A stretch of 64,000 bases of DNA from Blautia wexlerae (GTDB lineage: Bacteria; Bacillota; Clostridia; Lachnospirales; Lachnospiraceae): the NCBI RefSeq assembly GCF_013300825.1, contig NZ_JAAIMY010000006.1:1-64000 (forward strand). Direction: 5' to 3'. The notes below the pieces were generated by a model. The model worked only from the letters and a program-made list of their open reading frames with translations, made no database searches and was not told the origin of the DNA. Within the stretch, counting starts at the first letter, position 1. The number at the start of each line of letters is the position of its first letter. Both the position numbers and the translations under genes were made by a program. Below, piece after piece: positions 26,367 to 35,565 of this stretch.

Positions 26367-26424
26367 GCGGACATTCGCAATCCGCTTTGTCACTCAGCTC
26401 TACACCAAATAACTGCTTTGCAGT
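26367..26424. repeat. 58-bp dispersed repeat (copy A)
   Basis: GCGGACATTCGCAATC onward aligns over its length with 55912-55970 (GCGGATATCCACAATC...), with roughly four of five positions identical and a small indel. It ends in CTGCTTTGCAGT, a small hairpin. Both copies lie between genes. It is in the leader of the response regulator gene, just before the ribosome site. Confidence 0.5.
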
Positions 26425-26443
26425 TTATCAGGAGGTACTCTTT

Positions 26444-27166
26444 TTGAATATTGCAATCCTTGATGATTCAAAAGAAGATCTGCGGCAGATAAAATCTGTT
26501 GTCTCTTCTTACTACGAATCCCGGAACACATCCGCAGACATCTGTCTGTATTCCAGTGCAGAGTCCTTTTTCGCAAAATATTCTCCAGGCTTTTATGACC
26601 TGATCATTATGGACATTTACATGGGCACCATGACCGGTATGGATGCAGCCAGAAAATTGCGCGATGCAAAAGACACTGCCGCTCTGATCTTCATTACAAG
26701 CAGTGATGCCTATGCTGTAGAAAGCTACGATGTCCAGGCATCCTACTATCTGCTGAAACCCTTTGATCCGGAAAAATTGTGCCGTATCCTTTCCACGATC
26801 CAGCTCAGACAGTCCCAGAATTCCAGATACATCGAACTGATTTCTGACCGAACTCCTGTAAAGATTCCGGTACGCAGCATTCTCTATGTAGATACTTACC
26901 GCAATGCCATTCAGGTACATACAACAGATGCCGGTATCATACGCTCTTACATGACTTTCCAGAAATTTGAGGAGATTCTTGACGGTATGAAATGCTTTCT
27001 TTCCTGCTACAGGGGCTGTATCGTAAATATGGATCATATCGAGGAGGTCACCGAGGAAGGATTTCTCATGGACAGCCGGGAACTTGTCACTGTACGCAAA
27101 CGCGGCTCCAATGCCATAAAAAAAGCATATCTGGAATACTTATTTTCATCAGATTCCGATAAATAA
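26444..27166 (+). CDS. LytTR-family response regulator (TTG start)
   Basis: A 240-residue two-component regulator. The receiver domain begins MNIAILDDSKEDL, with the acidic pair at 7-8, the phospho-accepting Asp about residue 57 (LIIMDIYMG), and Lys in LLKPFDPE. The C-terminal LytTR DNA-binding domain (about 135-235) shows ILYVDTYRNAIQVHTTD, FLSCYRGCIVNMDHIEEV and LVTVRKRGSNAIKKAY. The start is a TTG at 26444: GGAGG ends 8 bp upstream, and the receiver's conserved first strand begins there. Upstream in-frame codons lie in the repeat. Its probable kinase partner is on the opposite strand, ending 32 bp away, so the two genes converge rather than sharing an operon. Confidence 0.9.
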   Translation: MNIAILDDSKEDLRQIKSVVSSYYESRNTSADICLYSSAESFFAKYSPGFYDLIIMDIYMGTMTGMDAARKLRDAKDTAALIFITSSDAYAVESYDVQASYYLLKPFDPEKLCRILSTIQLRQSQNSRYIELISDRTPVKIPVRSILYVDTYRNAIQVHTTDAGIIRSYMTFQKFEEILDGMKCFLSCYRGCIVNMDHIEEVTEEGFLMDSRELVTVRKRGSNAIKKAYLEYLFSSDSDK

Positions 27167-27198
27167 TCATCTTACAATAAGTATTCCTGATATACCCC

Positions 27199-29106
27199 TT
27201 ATACTTCTGCTGCTGTTTTTACAGGCAGGAAAATATTAACTTTAAATACACCATCTTCTGTACAGAAGGTCACATAACCCCCGGCTTTCTGTACCACCTC
27301 TGACACAGATGCAGTCCCAATCCCAAAGCCTTCATGTTTTGTCGAATAAAATCTGTCTTCTTTTCTCTGTATTTTATTTGTGTACGTATTGGAAATTTCT
27401 ATCAGCAGTTTTTTATTCTTAATCTTTGTAAGGATCTTTACATAAGGATTCTTTTCCCGCGACTGTTCTGCCACTGCATCCACAGCATTCTCCAGAAGAT
27501 TCCCGTAAATCTTGCATAAATCAGTATCTGAAATGCTGATATTTTTCGGAAGCATCATATCATGTTCAAGCAAAATCCCTCTCTGCTTCAGTTCACCGGC
27601 ATAGAAATGGATGACCGCATCTACTGCCATATTTCTGCAATAACAGACTGTTTTTTCCTCTTTTGTCATAACAGAAGCATACTCCTGCAGATACTTCATC
27701 AGTTCTTCATATTTTTCCTGCTGTGCATAAGCCATGACTGTGCGGAGATGATGACGCATATCATGGCGCATTTTGCTGATCTCATCCATCTTCTGTGTAA
27801 GCTCTTCGTAATGCTGTTTCTGCATCAGAAGCTTCTGCTCCATCTGACGGCTGTATTCCCCATAGGTTAACTGGAATCTGTAGGCATTGGCAAGCTCTAT
27901 CCACAAAGTCAGACCCACACAGAAAATAAGCACTGCAGATCCAAATTCCGTAAACCATCCTCCTACGATCGGCTCATAGGCTTTCCATATTCTGTCTGCT
28001 GCCAGAGATGAAGCATAGGCAGTAATTCCCACCAGAAGAACACTGTTGTATTTCTGCTGTATATCCTTCACACTTCTGAACATCAGATAAGCTGCCGAAA
28101 ACCATTTCATAATTTCCGTAATCCCTGAAATCAGATAAAGACCGCCTGCAGACTGAATCCCGGAACAGAACAATTCTGCCGCAAAAATCAAAACACCTGC
28201 CGCCGCAAGGATAACTGCCAGAATTTCCGGAAAACGTCCTTCATCACAAAGGATTTTCTGCTGCACAGCCACAACACATGCAAACATCAGATAATAAAAT
28301 AAAGTTTCCAGTCCATAACTGGGCTGCACTTTTACAGGGACAAATGCGTGAAGGACAGGATAGAAACTATATCCTATAACACAGACGCAAAGCAGGGCAA
28401 AAAAGCAAAGCTCCGTCTTTTTTGTACGCACAAACATATAAACTGCAAAAAGAAAAACAAAAAATGTAAGCGCCAGATATACTGCATCACCCACAATCGA
28501 CAAACCTCTGATCAGATTCACCTGCAAAGGAGAGCCAAATACCGGTACAAACTGAATGCCGGAGGATACTGAATGCCAGTCTGTCACAGAGATCATCATC
28601 TCCACAGTTCCTTTTCCCTCAAATGTAAAAACTCTGTTCTGTATCTGTTCCTTATAATTCTCCGGATCCGGATTTCCCACCTGTCCGATCAGATTTCCGT
28701 TTACATACAGATTATAAGAAGAAAATACTTCAACAAGACCTATTGCATATCGTTTTTCCTTCTCAGGAAGCACCAATGTCAGCCGATATGTTCCGCTTCC
28801 AAAAGGAGATTTATCCTCATCTCCAAGATCCATGCCACCATATTCTCCTATGGAAATATAACGGCTGTAGTACTCTTCTTTATGTTCCTCAAGTTCTCGG
28901 GGTGTCAGCAGCAGATTAGGATAATATTCCCATTCTCCTGTCAGATAATGTACAGAATCCTCCTGTATATAAAGAATCCCCTGTATTGCACGGTCACCTT
29001 TTGCCGTATATTTGTTGTCAAAGCAGTAAAGCAAAAAGAACACACCCATGGACAGGGCAAACACAGCTGCTACAAGTATCAATGAATATTTCCGGTTTTT
29101 CTTCAT
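27199..29106 (-). CDS. 7TMR-DISM sensor histidine kinase (GHKL type)
   Basis: A 635-residue membrane kinase. After an N-terminal membrane segment comes an extracellular DISM-type jelly-roll domain (about 40-200; ITGEWEYYPNLLL-like start, FGSGTYRLTLVLPE, SSYNLYVNGNLIGQVG). Then come seven transmembrane helices (about 205-420), a short coiled coil, the phospho-accepting His in MRHDMRHHLRTVM (about 446-458), and a GHKL ATPase with N-box NLLENAVDA (about 536-544) and G-box GFGIGTASV (about 593). LytTR regulators usually pair with such HPK10-class kinases. The start at 29106 follows AGGAGG. It lies 39 bp downstream of the Ig-like surface protein gene, so they form an operon. The ligand is unknown. 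Confidence 0.9.
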   Translation of the reverse strand: MKKNRKYSLILVAAVFALSMGVFFLLYCFDNKYTAKGDRAIQGILYIQEDSVHYLTGEWEYYPNLLLTPRELEEHKEEYYSRYISIGEYGGMDLGDEDKSPFGSGTYRLTLVLPEKEKRYAIGLVEVFSSYNLYVNGNLIGQVGNPDPENYKEQIQNRVFTFEGKGTVEMMISVTDWHSVSSGIQFVPVFGSPLQVNLIRGLSIVGDAVYLALTFFVFLFAVYMFVRTKKTELCFFALLCVCVIGYSFYPVLHAFVPVKVQPSYGLETLFYYLMFACVVAVQQKILCDEGRFPEILAVILAAAGVLIFAAELFCSGIQSAGGLYLISGITEIMKWFSAAYLMFRSVKDIQQKYNSVLLVGITAYASSLAADRIWKAYEPIVGGWFTEFGSAVLIFCVGLTLWIELANAYRFQLTYGEYSRQMEQKLLMQKQHYEELTQKMDEISKMRHDMRHHLRTVMAYAQQEKYEELMKYLQEYASVMTKEEKTVCYCRNMAVDAVIHFYAGELKQRGILLEHDMMLPKNISISDTDLCKIYGNLLENAVDAVAEQSREKNPYVKILTKIKNKKLLIEISNTYTNKIQRKEDRFYSTKHEGFGIGTASVSEVVQKAGGYVTFCTEDGVFKVNIFLPVKTAAEV

Positions 29107-29145
29107 TGCTGCCACCTCCTTTTTGTCCACAGGTGTATTCTTATT

Positions 29146-31419
29146 CTATCTGTTTCTTATGTTATTTCGCTTTTTTCTCAGAATCAGGAGCAAAATCAGT
29201 CCGACTGCTACAACGCTCAACAATCCACAGATTTTTCCGGTTTCCATTTTCTGTTTTTCTGATAATCCTTCTGCATTTACCTCTTTTGCCATAGTGCTGT
29301 CCGCTTCCCCATCAGAAACCACTTCTGCGCTTTCAACGGTATCTGCGTCTGATACTGAAGCTTCTGTCAAATCTGTCTCTGTTTTATCTGCCTGCCCACT
29401 GACAGAAGCTTCTGAGATGAAATAATCTCCTGTCTTCTCTATCTCAACCCGCAGAATCTTCTGTTTTTCCTGCCAGGTTACCGCACACAAATTTCCCTGT
29501 GTATCCGCAACTGTCACAGTCTCCGGAGATGAAATTTCTCCAAATACAGAAGTCTGAAATTCCGCTTTACTTCCCGGAATTTCCGTTACTTCCTCTCCTC
29601 TTACAAGAATTCTCAGGGAAAAAGCAGATTCTGCAGTTTTCTCTATTCTCATCTGGATTTCATCATTCGCTGCCACTTTCCAGGTATTTATCGTCTCAGG
29701 CAGAATCGTCACAGAAATTCCCTGCTTTTCAAATCTGACGATTCCATTTTGCTGTAACATCAGAAGCAGTCTCTGACCGCTGATTGCTGTGATAGTATCT
29801 GTACTCAGCTCAGTTACCGTACTATCTGCAGCATCAAAATCCGATGTTGTTCCGGAATCAGTTGCTTTTATCTCTCCTGCTGAAGTTTTCTGCCCGGAGC
29901 TTCTGCTATTATCCGAAGTTTCGCCGGAACTTTCTTCATAATAATTCTCTTTAGTATCCGGAGATTCCATTCCTTCTACGGAAGGCACCGACGTAACCGT
30001 CTGCCCCGGGGCCTTCTGCACAATAGCTGGAAGATTTTTCTCATCTCTGTCTGAAAAGTTTCTCTCATGCCAGTATTCGTTCACAATAAAATCCTCATTA
30101 TACAGAAAAGAATAAATCCCTGTACTCCCTGTTTCATAAACCGCACAGATATCGTAATTATTTCCTTTTTTCAGTACTTCCCGGCAGTAAAGCTGTATCC
30201 CTCCGGATGTTACTTCCGCCAGTTCTCTGTCCAGCTTCTGATAACTCCCTTTATTCTCACGTATATAAACCTGCACATTCTGAAGTTCTTCTGCTGAAAA
30301 ATCTGCCATAAGCATCGGAAACTCTACCAGATCCACTACAGGCATACTGTAAGTATCAATCTGCGGATTTCCCCTTTTCTGTACGGAAAGATAGGCATAT
30401 GCCTTTGGCAGTGCCAGATTCTCAGCTAACTGATATCCTTCCGGCACCACAAATGTACCGATGAGTTTACAAACGCCCTGTTTCGTAAGATCAGCCTGAC
30501 TCATATCCCAGGAAGACTCCAGAATAATCTCAGGGTTTTCTGCTGTATTCTCGAATTTCTCAGCAGTGCTGACGCGAAGTCTGACACTTTCTTTCAGATC
30601 TTCTTCTATTTTTTCCAGACTGCTGCCGGTTTCTACTGCATAGGCAGCACATCTGCTCAGATATTTCTCATCTTTTGCATTATAAGAACGAATACGTTTT
30701 GCAGGGCTTCCCGTATTTCCAAGTTGACTGTACTGGTAACTGTATACTTTAAGACTGCCATCCTTTTGATACCGAAAGCGCAGAGTACCGGTCTGTCTCT
30801 GTCCATCGCCATAAACTACCATCAACGAATACGTATTTCCCACAACCATGCTCTGATTGGAGACATACAGACCATCCTCGCTGCAAAGGGCAAACCCTTC
30901 CTCTGTAAGATTCATCCACTGCCCGTTATCCTTTTTCAGATAAGCTTCCATAGAATCTGCATCTTCTCTTTCCAGCCATGGAAAAATATAGAGTCCGGCT
31001 GCTGTCAGCCTGTAATAAGTATTGATCTCCGGCCTTCCCGGATACTGAATCGAAACTGTAGTCTGCACCTGCGGACTATTGATTTCCCCGAGATCATATC
31101 CCCGGGGCAGTTTCAATGTTCCCTTTACAGTATAAACACCCGGAAGCTCCATATTGACAGCAGAAACATCCCACAGAACCGGAATATGCAGGATATCTGA
31201 GTCTGTATAAACAGTATAGGTTATCTCTGACAGCTTATCACAAATGCCTTCACTGCTTTTATTTATCTCCACTGCCACAGCAGGAATATCTTTGGGTGCA
31301 GTCACGTGGCTGACCGTATTTTCCTGCCCGCTGATGACCGTCGTTTTTTTTATGATAAGCATCCCGGACAGACAGATACCTATCATCAAGATCAAAAATA
31401 TACGCTTTTCTTTTCTCAT
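29146..31419 (-). CDS. Large membrane-anchored surface protein with Ig-like repeats
   Basis: A 757-residue protein of unknown function. It has an N-terminal signal/anchor segment (RIFLILMIGICLSGMLIIKK), a long extracellular part, and a C-terminal transmembrane helix (ICGLLSVVAVGLILLLILR) with a basic tail (KKRNNIRNR). No LPxTG motif is seen. Two related blocks contain WDVSAVNMELPGVYTVKGTLKLPRGYDL and WDMSQADLTKQGVCKLIGTFVVPEGYQL, resembling bacterial Ig-like (BIg) repeats; each is followed by a P(E/Q)I(N/D)TY-type segment. A Ser/Thr/Glu-rich spacer (about 490-560) precedes a beta-rich membrane-proximal domain. It heads an operon with the sensor kinase, so it may present or sense a ligand for it (inference). 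Confidence 0.8.
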   Translation of the reverse strand: MRKEKRIFLILMIGICLSGMLIIKKTTVISGQENTVSHVTAPKDIPAVAVEINKSSEGICDKLSEITYTVYTDSDILHIPVLWDVSAVNMELPGVYTVKGTLKLPRGYDLGEINSPQVQTTVSIQYPGRPEINTYYRLTAAGLYIFPWLEREDADSMEAYLKKDNGQWMNLTEEGFALCSEDGLYVSNQSMVVGNTYSLMVVYGDGQRQTGTLRFRYQKDGSLKVYSYQYSQLGNTGSPAKRIRSYNAKDEKYLSRCAAYAVETGSSLEKIEEDLKESVRLRVSTAEKFENTAENPEIILESSWDMSQADLTKQGVCKLIGTFVVPEGYQLAENLALPKAYAYLSVQKRGNPQIDTYSMPVVDLVEFPMLMADFSAEELQNVQVYIRENKGSYQKLDRELAEVTSGGIQLYCREVLKKGNNYDICAVYETGSTGIYSFLYNEDFIVNEYWHERNFSDRDEKNLPAIVQKAPGQTVTSVPSVEGMESPDTKENYYEESSGETSDNSRSSGQKTSAGEIKATDSGTTSDFDAADSTVTELSTDTITAISGQRLLLMLQQNGIVRFEKQGISVTILPETINTWKVAANDEIQMRIEKTAESAFSLRILVRGEEVTEIPGSKAEFQTSVFGEISSPETVTVADTQGNLCAVTWQEKQKILRVEIEKTGDYFISEASVSGQADKTETDLTEASVSDADTVESAEVVSDGEADSTMAKEVNAEGLSEKQKMETGKICGLLSVVAVGLILLLILRKKRNNIRNR

Positions 31420-31452
31420 AGTATTCTCCATCACTATGACACCAGGAATCGT

Positions 31453-31485
31453 CACCTGTCTGTCACCTGTCTGACATCTGTCTTT
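31453..31485. repeat. Three 11-bp tandem repeats before the surface protein gene
   Basis: CACCTGTCTGT, CACCTGTCTGA and CATCTGTCTTT lie head to tail, an 11-bp spacing close to one DNA turn. They lie between the inferred -10 (31486-31491) and the ribosome site, within the first bases of the transcript. They could be a regulator-binding array or a simple slippage repeat. Confidence 0.6.
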
Positions 31486-31514
31486 AGCTTACCTTATTTT
31501 CCTGATTCCATCAA
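31486..31514 (-). promoter_or_regulatory. Possible promoter of the surface protein-kinase operon
   Basis: On the minus strand TTGATG, 17-bp spacer, TAAGCT. Both hexamers are imperfect, consistent with a regulated promoter. Transcription would start within the 11-bp repeats. Confidence 0.4.
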
Positions 31515-31563
31515 CAGACATAGGATAAACTGCATTTTTTCATGAAAAATGGCGTTACTGTTT

Positions 31564-32928
31564 CTATCTCCGGAAATGCTCTGCCTTTTCCTTTCCAGGG
31601 AATTTCATGAAATAGTATACAACAAACAGCACCGCCGTAATACTCCATGAAACCGGATAACTGAGCATGATCGTATTAATTCCCGGGTACATCTGTCCGG
31701 CTGTAAAAAGCCACAGGATTCTCAGGGAACACACACCGCCACAGGTAAGGAGCATAGGCACCAGAACCTTTCCGGTACCCCTCAGTGCCCCGGACAAAAT
31801 TCCTATGATTACATAAATGAAATAGGACGGCAGCAAAAAACGACTCATATGAACACCATGAACGATCACTGCGCTGTCTGTGGTAAACAGACGATAAATC
31901 CAGGGAGCAAATGAATACATCAAAATGATCATCACCGCAGAACTGACCATACTCATGACCATGCAGACACTCACACTCTTTCGCATACGATGATATTTGC
32001 CAGCTCCGAAATTCTGTCCCACAAAGGTAGTAATGGAAATTGCAAACGCATTGATCACCATCCAGAAAAGAGCATCGATTTTCCCAAGAGTTCCCCATGC
32101 CGCCACTGTGTCAGTTCCCAGATTATTTACAAATACCTGTATCACAATATTGGAAATATTATACATTACAGATTCCAGACCTGCCGGAATACCGATTCTC
32201 AGAACTGAAAACAGCATTCTTCTGTCAAAACGGATCTGATTGATCTTCAGCACATATATCTCTCTGGTTTTCAGAAGCATTACTGTTACGATCAGCGCAC
32301 TGATCACCTGAGAAGTAACTGTAGCAACAGCTACTCCTGTCACACCCATGCCAAACGCAACCACAAACAGCAGATCAAGAATAATGTTCAGCACACAAGT
32401 AATGATCAGAACATACAGTGGTCTTTTGGAGTCTCCTACTGCACGCAGGATGGCTGCTCCCATATTATAAACCAGGTTAAAAACCATTCCGCCAAAATAA
32501 ATATGAAGATACACTGCAGAGTCCTCTACTACATCTGCAGGTGTCTTCATAAGCAGCAATGCAGGTCTGGTCAGAAAAATCCCCACTACAGTAAGAACAA
32601 TTCCCGCTGCAATGGAGAATGCAAATGCTGTATGCAGTGCCTTACTCAGATTCTTCTTATCTTTTGCCCCATAAAACTGCGAGATCACAACTGCTGCCCC
32701 TGAGGAAAGCCCTACAAAAAAGCCAACGATCAGATTGGCGATCTGACTGGCAGAACCTCCAACTGCAGCAAGTGCCTGTTTTCCTACGAAACGGCCTACA
32801 ACAATAGTATCTGCCGTATTATAAATTTGCTGAAAAAATGTTCCAAATACAATAGGAAAGAAAAATAACAGCAGCTGTTTCCAGATCACACCTTCTGTGA
32901 TCTGATTTACCTTCTCCTTCTCATTCAT
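31564..32928 (-). CDS. MATE family efflux transporter
   Basis: A 454-residue integral membrane protein with about 12 hydrophobic helices. It has the MATE/NorM signatures in both halves: PIVFGTFFQQIYNTADTIVVGRFVGKQALAAVG near the N-terminus and the matching repeat LRIGIPAGLESVMYNISNIVIQVFVNNLG from about 240. MATE proteins export cationic drugs or metabolites in exchange for Na+ or H+; the substrate is not predictable. The start at 32928 follows GAGGAAAAAGTA; a second ATG 6 codons upstream is less well placed. It appears monocistronic. No clear promoter or terminator was found around it. Confidence 0.9.
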   Translation of the reverse strand: MNEKEKVNQITEGVIWKQLLLFFFPIVFGTFFQQIYNTADTIVVGRFVGKQALAAVGGSASQIANLIVGFFVGLSSGAAVVISQFYGAKDKKNLSKALHTAFAFSIAAGIVLTVVGIFLTRPALLLMKTPADVVEDSAVYLHIYFGGMVFNLVYNMGAAILRAVGDSKRPLYVLIITCVLNIILDLLFVVAFGMGVTGVAVATVTSQVISALIVTVMLLKTREIYVLKINQIRFDRRMLFSVLRIGIPAGLESVMYNISNIVIQVFVNNLGTDTVAAWGTLGKIDALFWMVINAFAISITTFVGQNFGAGKYHRMRKSVSVCMVMSMVSSAVMIILMYSFAPWIYRLFTTDSAVIVHGVHMSRFLLPSYFIYVIIGILSGALRGTGKVLVPMLLTCGGVCSLRILWLFTAGQMYPGINTIMLSYPVSWSITAVLFVVYYFMKFPGKEKAEHFRR

Positions 32929-33099
32929 TACTTTTTCCTCATCCATTATAATGTTCAGATGTATCCACTGTCTTTATCTTTATATGGATCATCTGCAGTT
33001 ACTGTCCACGCTGCCCGGCAAACCGTTTCGCGCTACACAGAATTTTATAGCAATTCCGGAACATTACAGAGTAATTTCCTATAACATAAAATAATGCAC

Positions 33100-33132
33100 A
33101 AAAAAGCAGGCATCCCAAACGGGAGAACCTGC
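33100..33132 (-). terminator. Terminator of yceD-rpmF
   Basis: On the minus strand GCAGG...TCCC / GGGATGCCTGC with loop GTTT, then TTTTTT. It starts about 22 bp past the rpmF stop. Confidence 0.8.
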
Positions 33133-33154
33133 CATACTTTGCAACCATTAAAAA

Positions 33155-33337
33155 TTAGTCTTCAACTTTAATGATTTCCTTTTTGTTGTAGCTTCCGCAA
33201 GCTTTGCATACTCTGTGCGGCATCATCAGTTCGCCACATTTGCTGCATTTTACAAGGTTCGGAGCGCTCATTTTCCAGTTTGCTCTTCTCTTATCGCGTC
33301 TTGCTTTGGAAGATTTATTCTTCGGACAGATGGACAT
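33155..33337 (-). CDS. rpmF: 50S ribosomal protein L32
   Basis: The 60-residue L32: MSICPKNKSSKARRDKRRANWKM, then a zinc ribbon with CSKCGE and CKACGSYNKKEI, four Cys arranged CxxC...CxxC (the Zn-binding C+ form). The frame is open upstream into yceD, but the family start is the ATG at 33337 with a GGAGGTG site. It follows yceD by 4 bp, the conserved yceD-rpmF pair. Confidence 0.97.
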   Translation of the reverse strand: MSICPKNKSSKARRDKRRANWKMSAPNLVKCSKCGELMMPHRVCKACGSYNKKEIIKVED

Positions 33338-33341
33338 TATG

Positions 33342-33869
33342 TTACACCTCCTTAAATTTACTAAATATATCACTGATAGCTGCCATACGGGGATCCTTAG
33401 GTTCCTCGACGCATCCACAGGGACCGTCATTGAGGTTTTTCCCGCACTGGCTACAGATTCCTTTGCAGTCTTCTCTACATAAAACCTTCAAAGGCCAGCT
33501 CATCAGTACCTCAAGATAGACCAGCTGGTCCACATCCAGGTCCATACCTGTGAGATAAGAACTTTCGTCCAGATCATTCACACGGTCTTCATCCGTAAGC
33601 TTCATATCAAGTTTTCGCTCAATCTCCAAAGGAATCTCTATTGAAACCTCTTCCAGACATCTGTCACAGGGAATACCTACGGTAATCTTACCCGTTCCTC
33701 TGATTTCAAGATTTCTATCACCTGTATTCGTGATCGTAAGCTCTATGGGTTCTTTTGCAAGTACCGGAAAGCTTCCTGACTGAAAGGTGATCGTATCCAT
33801 TCCAAACTCTGCAGTCTTCTGAATACGCATTCCTTCACTGGATGAAATATCTGATAAATGTATCTGCAT
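33342..33869 (-). CDS. yceD: YceD family (DUF177) protein
   Basis: A 175-residue DUF177 protein. The family is encoded directly before rpmF across bacteria and is implicated in 23S rRNA/large subunit maturation. The conserved CDRCLEEV block and a C-terminal cysteine cluster (REDCKGICSQCGKNLNDGPCGC, about 145-166) are visible and suggest zinc binding. It has a perfect consensus promoter just upstream, in keeping with ribosome-linked expression. In many Firmicutes plsX follows rpmF; here it does not. Confidence 0.92.
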   Translation of the reverse strand: MQIHLSDISSSEGMRIQKTAEFGMDTITFQSGSFPVLAKEPIELTITNTGDRNLEIRGTGKITVGIPCDRCLEEVSIEIPLEIERKLDMKLTDEDRVNDLDESSYLTGMDLDVDQLVYLEVLMSWPLKVLCREDCKGICSQCGKNLNDGPCGCVEEPKDPRMAAISDIFSKFKEV

Positions 33870-33895
33870 ACTTTTCTCCTATCCACACTTGTTTT

Positions 33896-33924
33896 ATTAT
33901 ACATACCGCCTCTGCTTTTGTCAA
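33896..33924 (-). promoter_or_regulatory. Consensus promoter of yceD-rpmF
   Basis: On the minus strand TTGACA, 17-bp spacer, TATAAT, a perfect match at both hexamers. The rest of the 274-bp gap to ackA contains a second TTGACA further upstream without a good -10, and the ackA terminator. Confidence 0.9.
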
Positions 33925-34035
33925 CGATAAATTAGAAAAATTTCACATTTTGTCAAGTAATATTCCTTTACGAAGTATTTTATCATCCGGCGGCATTATT
34001 ATCAGGTAATTTCCACATGCCTTACGGGCACAAAG

Positions 34036-34062
34036 AAGGGTGCTCCTGACAGATGCACCCTT
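34036..34062 (-). terminator. Probable terminator of ackA
   Basis: Perfect 8-bp GC-rich stem (AAGGGTGC / GCACCCTT) with a short T run on the minus strand (CTTTG). It lies about 80 bp past the stop. Confidence 0.55.
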
Positions 34063-34143
34063 CCCTTCTATATAAATATAACTTTTATCCAGTTATATTT
34101 CTCTCGTTTGGACACAAAACAGACACTTTATTATCTGTGAAAA

Positions 34144-35334
34144 TTAAACCAGAGCTACTGTCTCTCTGCAGATTGCAAGTTCTTCGTTTGTAGGAATTAC
34201 AGCAACTTTAACTTTGGAATCCGGTGTAGAGATAACGATCTCTTCTCCGCGAACTCCGTTAGCTTCTTTGTCAAGTGTAACTCCAAGGTATCCAAGATAG
34301 CTTACAACTTTCTCACGTACAGGAATAGCATTCTCGCCGATACCTGCTGTAAATACGATGGCATCTACACCGTTCATAGCTGCAACATATCCGCCAACAA
34401 ATTTAGCGATACCATAGCAGAGAACATCGATTGCGTTAGCTGCATCTTCGTTTCCGCTCTGAGCTGCATCGTTCAGGTCACGGAAGTCACTGGATAATCC
34501 GCCGGATAATCCAAGAAGACCGGATTTCTTATTGAGAACATTCATCATACCTGCGATGTCAAGGTTCTCTTTCTTAGCAATGAATTCCATAATAGCAGGA
34601 TCAATGTTACCGGAACGTGTTCCCATAACAACACCTTCAAGTGGAGTAAGACCCATTGTTGTATCAACACACTCACCGTTTACAACAGCACTGATGGAAG
34701 AACCGTTTCCAAGGTGGCAGACGATAACTTTGGAGTTATCTTTGTCAAGACCAAGGAATTCAACAGCACGTTTGGAAACAAAGCTGTGGGATGTTCCGTG
34801 GAAACCATATCTTCTTACTTTGTAGTTCTTGTAATATTCGATCGGAAGACCATAGAGATATGCTTTTGCAGGCATTGTCTGATGGAAAGCTGTATCGAAT
34901 ACTGCTACCTGAGGTACACCCGGCATAAGCTCGGAGCATACACGGATACCGATCAGGTTTGCAGGGTTATGAAGTGGTGCAAGGTCATTGCATTCTTCTA
35001 CTGCTGCGATTACTTCATCTGTGATCACTACAGATTTGGCAAATTTCTCACCACCATGTACAACACGGTGTCCAACAGCGTTTACTTCTTTCAGGCTTCC
35101 GATAGCGCCTGTTTTGTCATTTGTAAGGGCATCCAGAACCATCTGGATTGCTTCTTTATGTGTAGGCATAGGAGCTTCTGTGATCTCTTTGTCACAGCCT
35201 GTTTTCTGATATACTAATCTTCCATCGATACCGATTCTCTCGCAGAGACCTTTTGCAAGAACTGCTTCTGAATCAGAGTTGATCAGCTGATATTTAAGGG
35301 ATGAACTTCCACAGTTGATTACTAATACGTTCAT
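34144..35334 (-). CDS. ackA: Acetate kinase
   Basis: Converts acetyl-phosphate and ADP to acetate and ATP, the energy-yielding end of acetate fermentation in the cytosol. The 396-residue ASKHA-fold protein shows MNVLVINCGSSSLKYQLI, HRVVHGGEKF, VFDTAFHQTMP, YGFHGTSHSFVSKRA, CHLGNGSSISAV, DTTMGLTPLEGVVMGTRSGNIDP and VFTAGIGENA. The ATG at 35334 is the family start; a second ATG two codons upstream is possible, and neither has a strong ribosome site. It lies 231 bp downstream of pta. The gap holds a hairpin (AAAGGCATC 35471-35479 / GATGCCTTT 35501-35509) without a T run, perhaps a partial attenuator or mRNA-stability element. Confidence 0.97.
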   Translation of the reverse strand: MNVLVINCGSSSLKYQLINSDSEAVLAKGLCERIGIDGRLVYQKTGCDKEITEAPMPTHKEAIQMVLDALTNDKTGAIGSLKEVNAVGHRVVHGGEKFAKSVVITDEVIAAVEECNDLAPLHNPANLIGIRVCSELMPGVPQVAVFDTAFHQTMPAKAYLYGLPIEYYKNYKVRRYGFHGTSHSFVSKRAVEFLGLDKDNSKVIVCHLGNGSSISAVVNGECVDTTMGLTPLEGVVMGTRSGNIDPAIMEFIAKKENLDIAGMMNVLNKKSGLLGLSGGLSSDFRDLNDAAQSGNEDAANAIDVLCYGIAKFVGGYVAAMNGVDAIVFTAGIGENAIPVREKVVSYLGYLGVTLDKEANGVRGEEIVISTPDSKVKVAVIPTNEELAICRETVALV

Positions 35335-35565
35335 TTTCATATTCTGCCGGCAACAAATTTCGAATACTGTCCATAATCCTGACACAAGTCTTCGAATATT
35401 TCTGTCAGCTTTTCCTTTCATATTATAATATTATTCTCATCATTTCCAGGGAAATATGAGTAATGATATCAAAGGCATCAGAATCAGAAATATCTCCTCC
35501 GATGCCTTTAACATTATGTAGTCAATGAAATAATTCTCAGTCCGTTTTACGGTCTGACTGAAATC

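Noticed and set aside
35471-35509. Terminator between pta and ackA
   Set aside because: The stem AAAGGCATC / GATGCCTTT is followed by GATATC on the transcribed strand rather than a T run; kept only as a possible processing hairpin.
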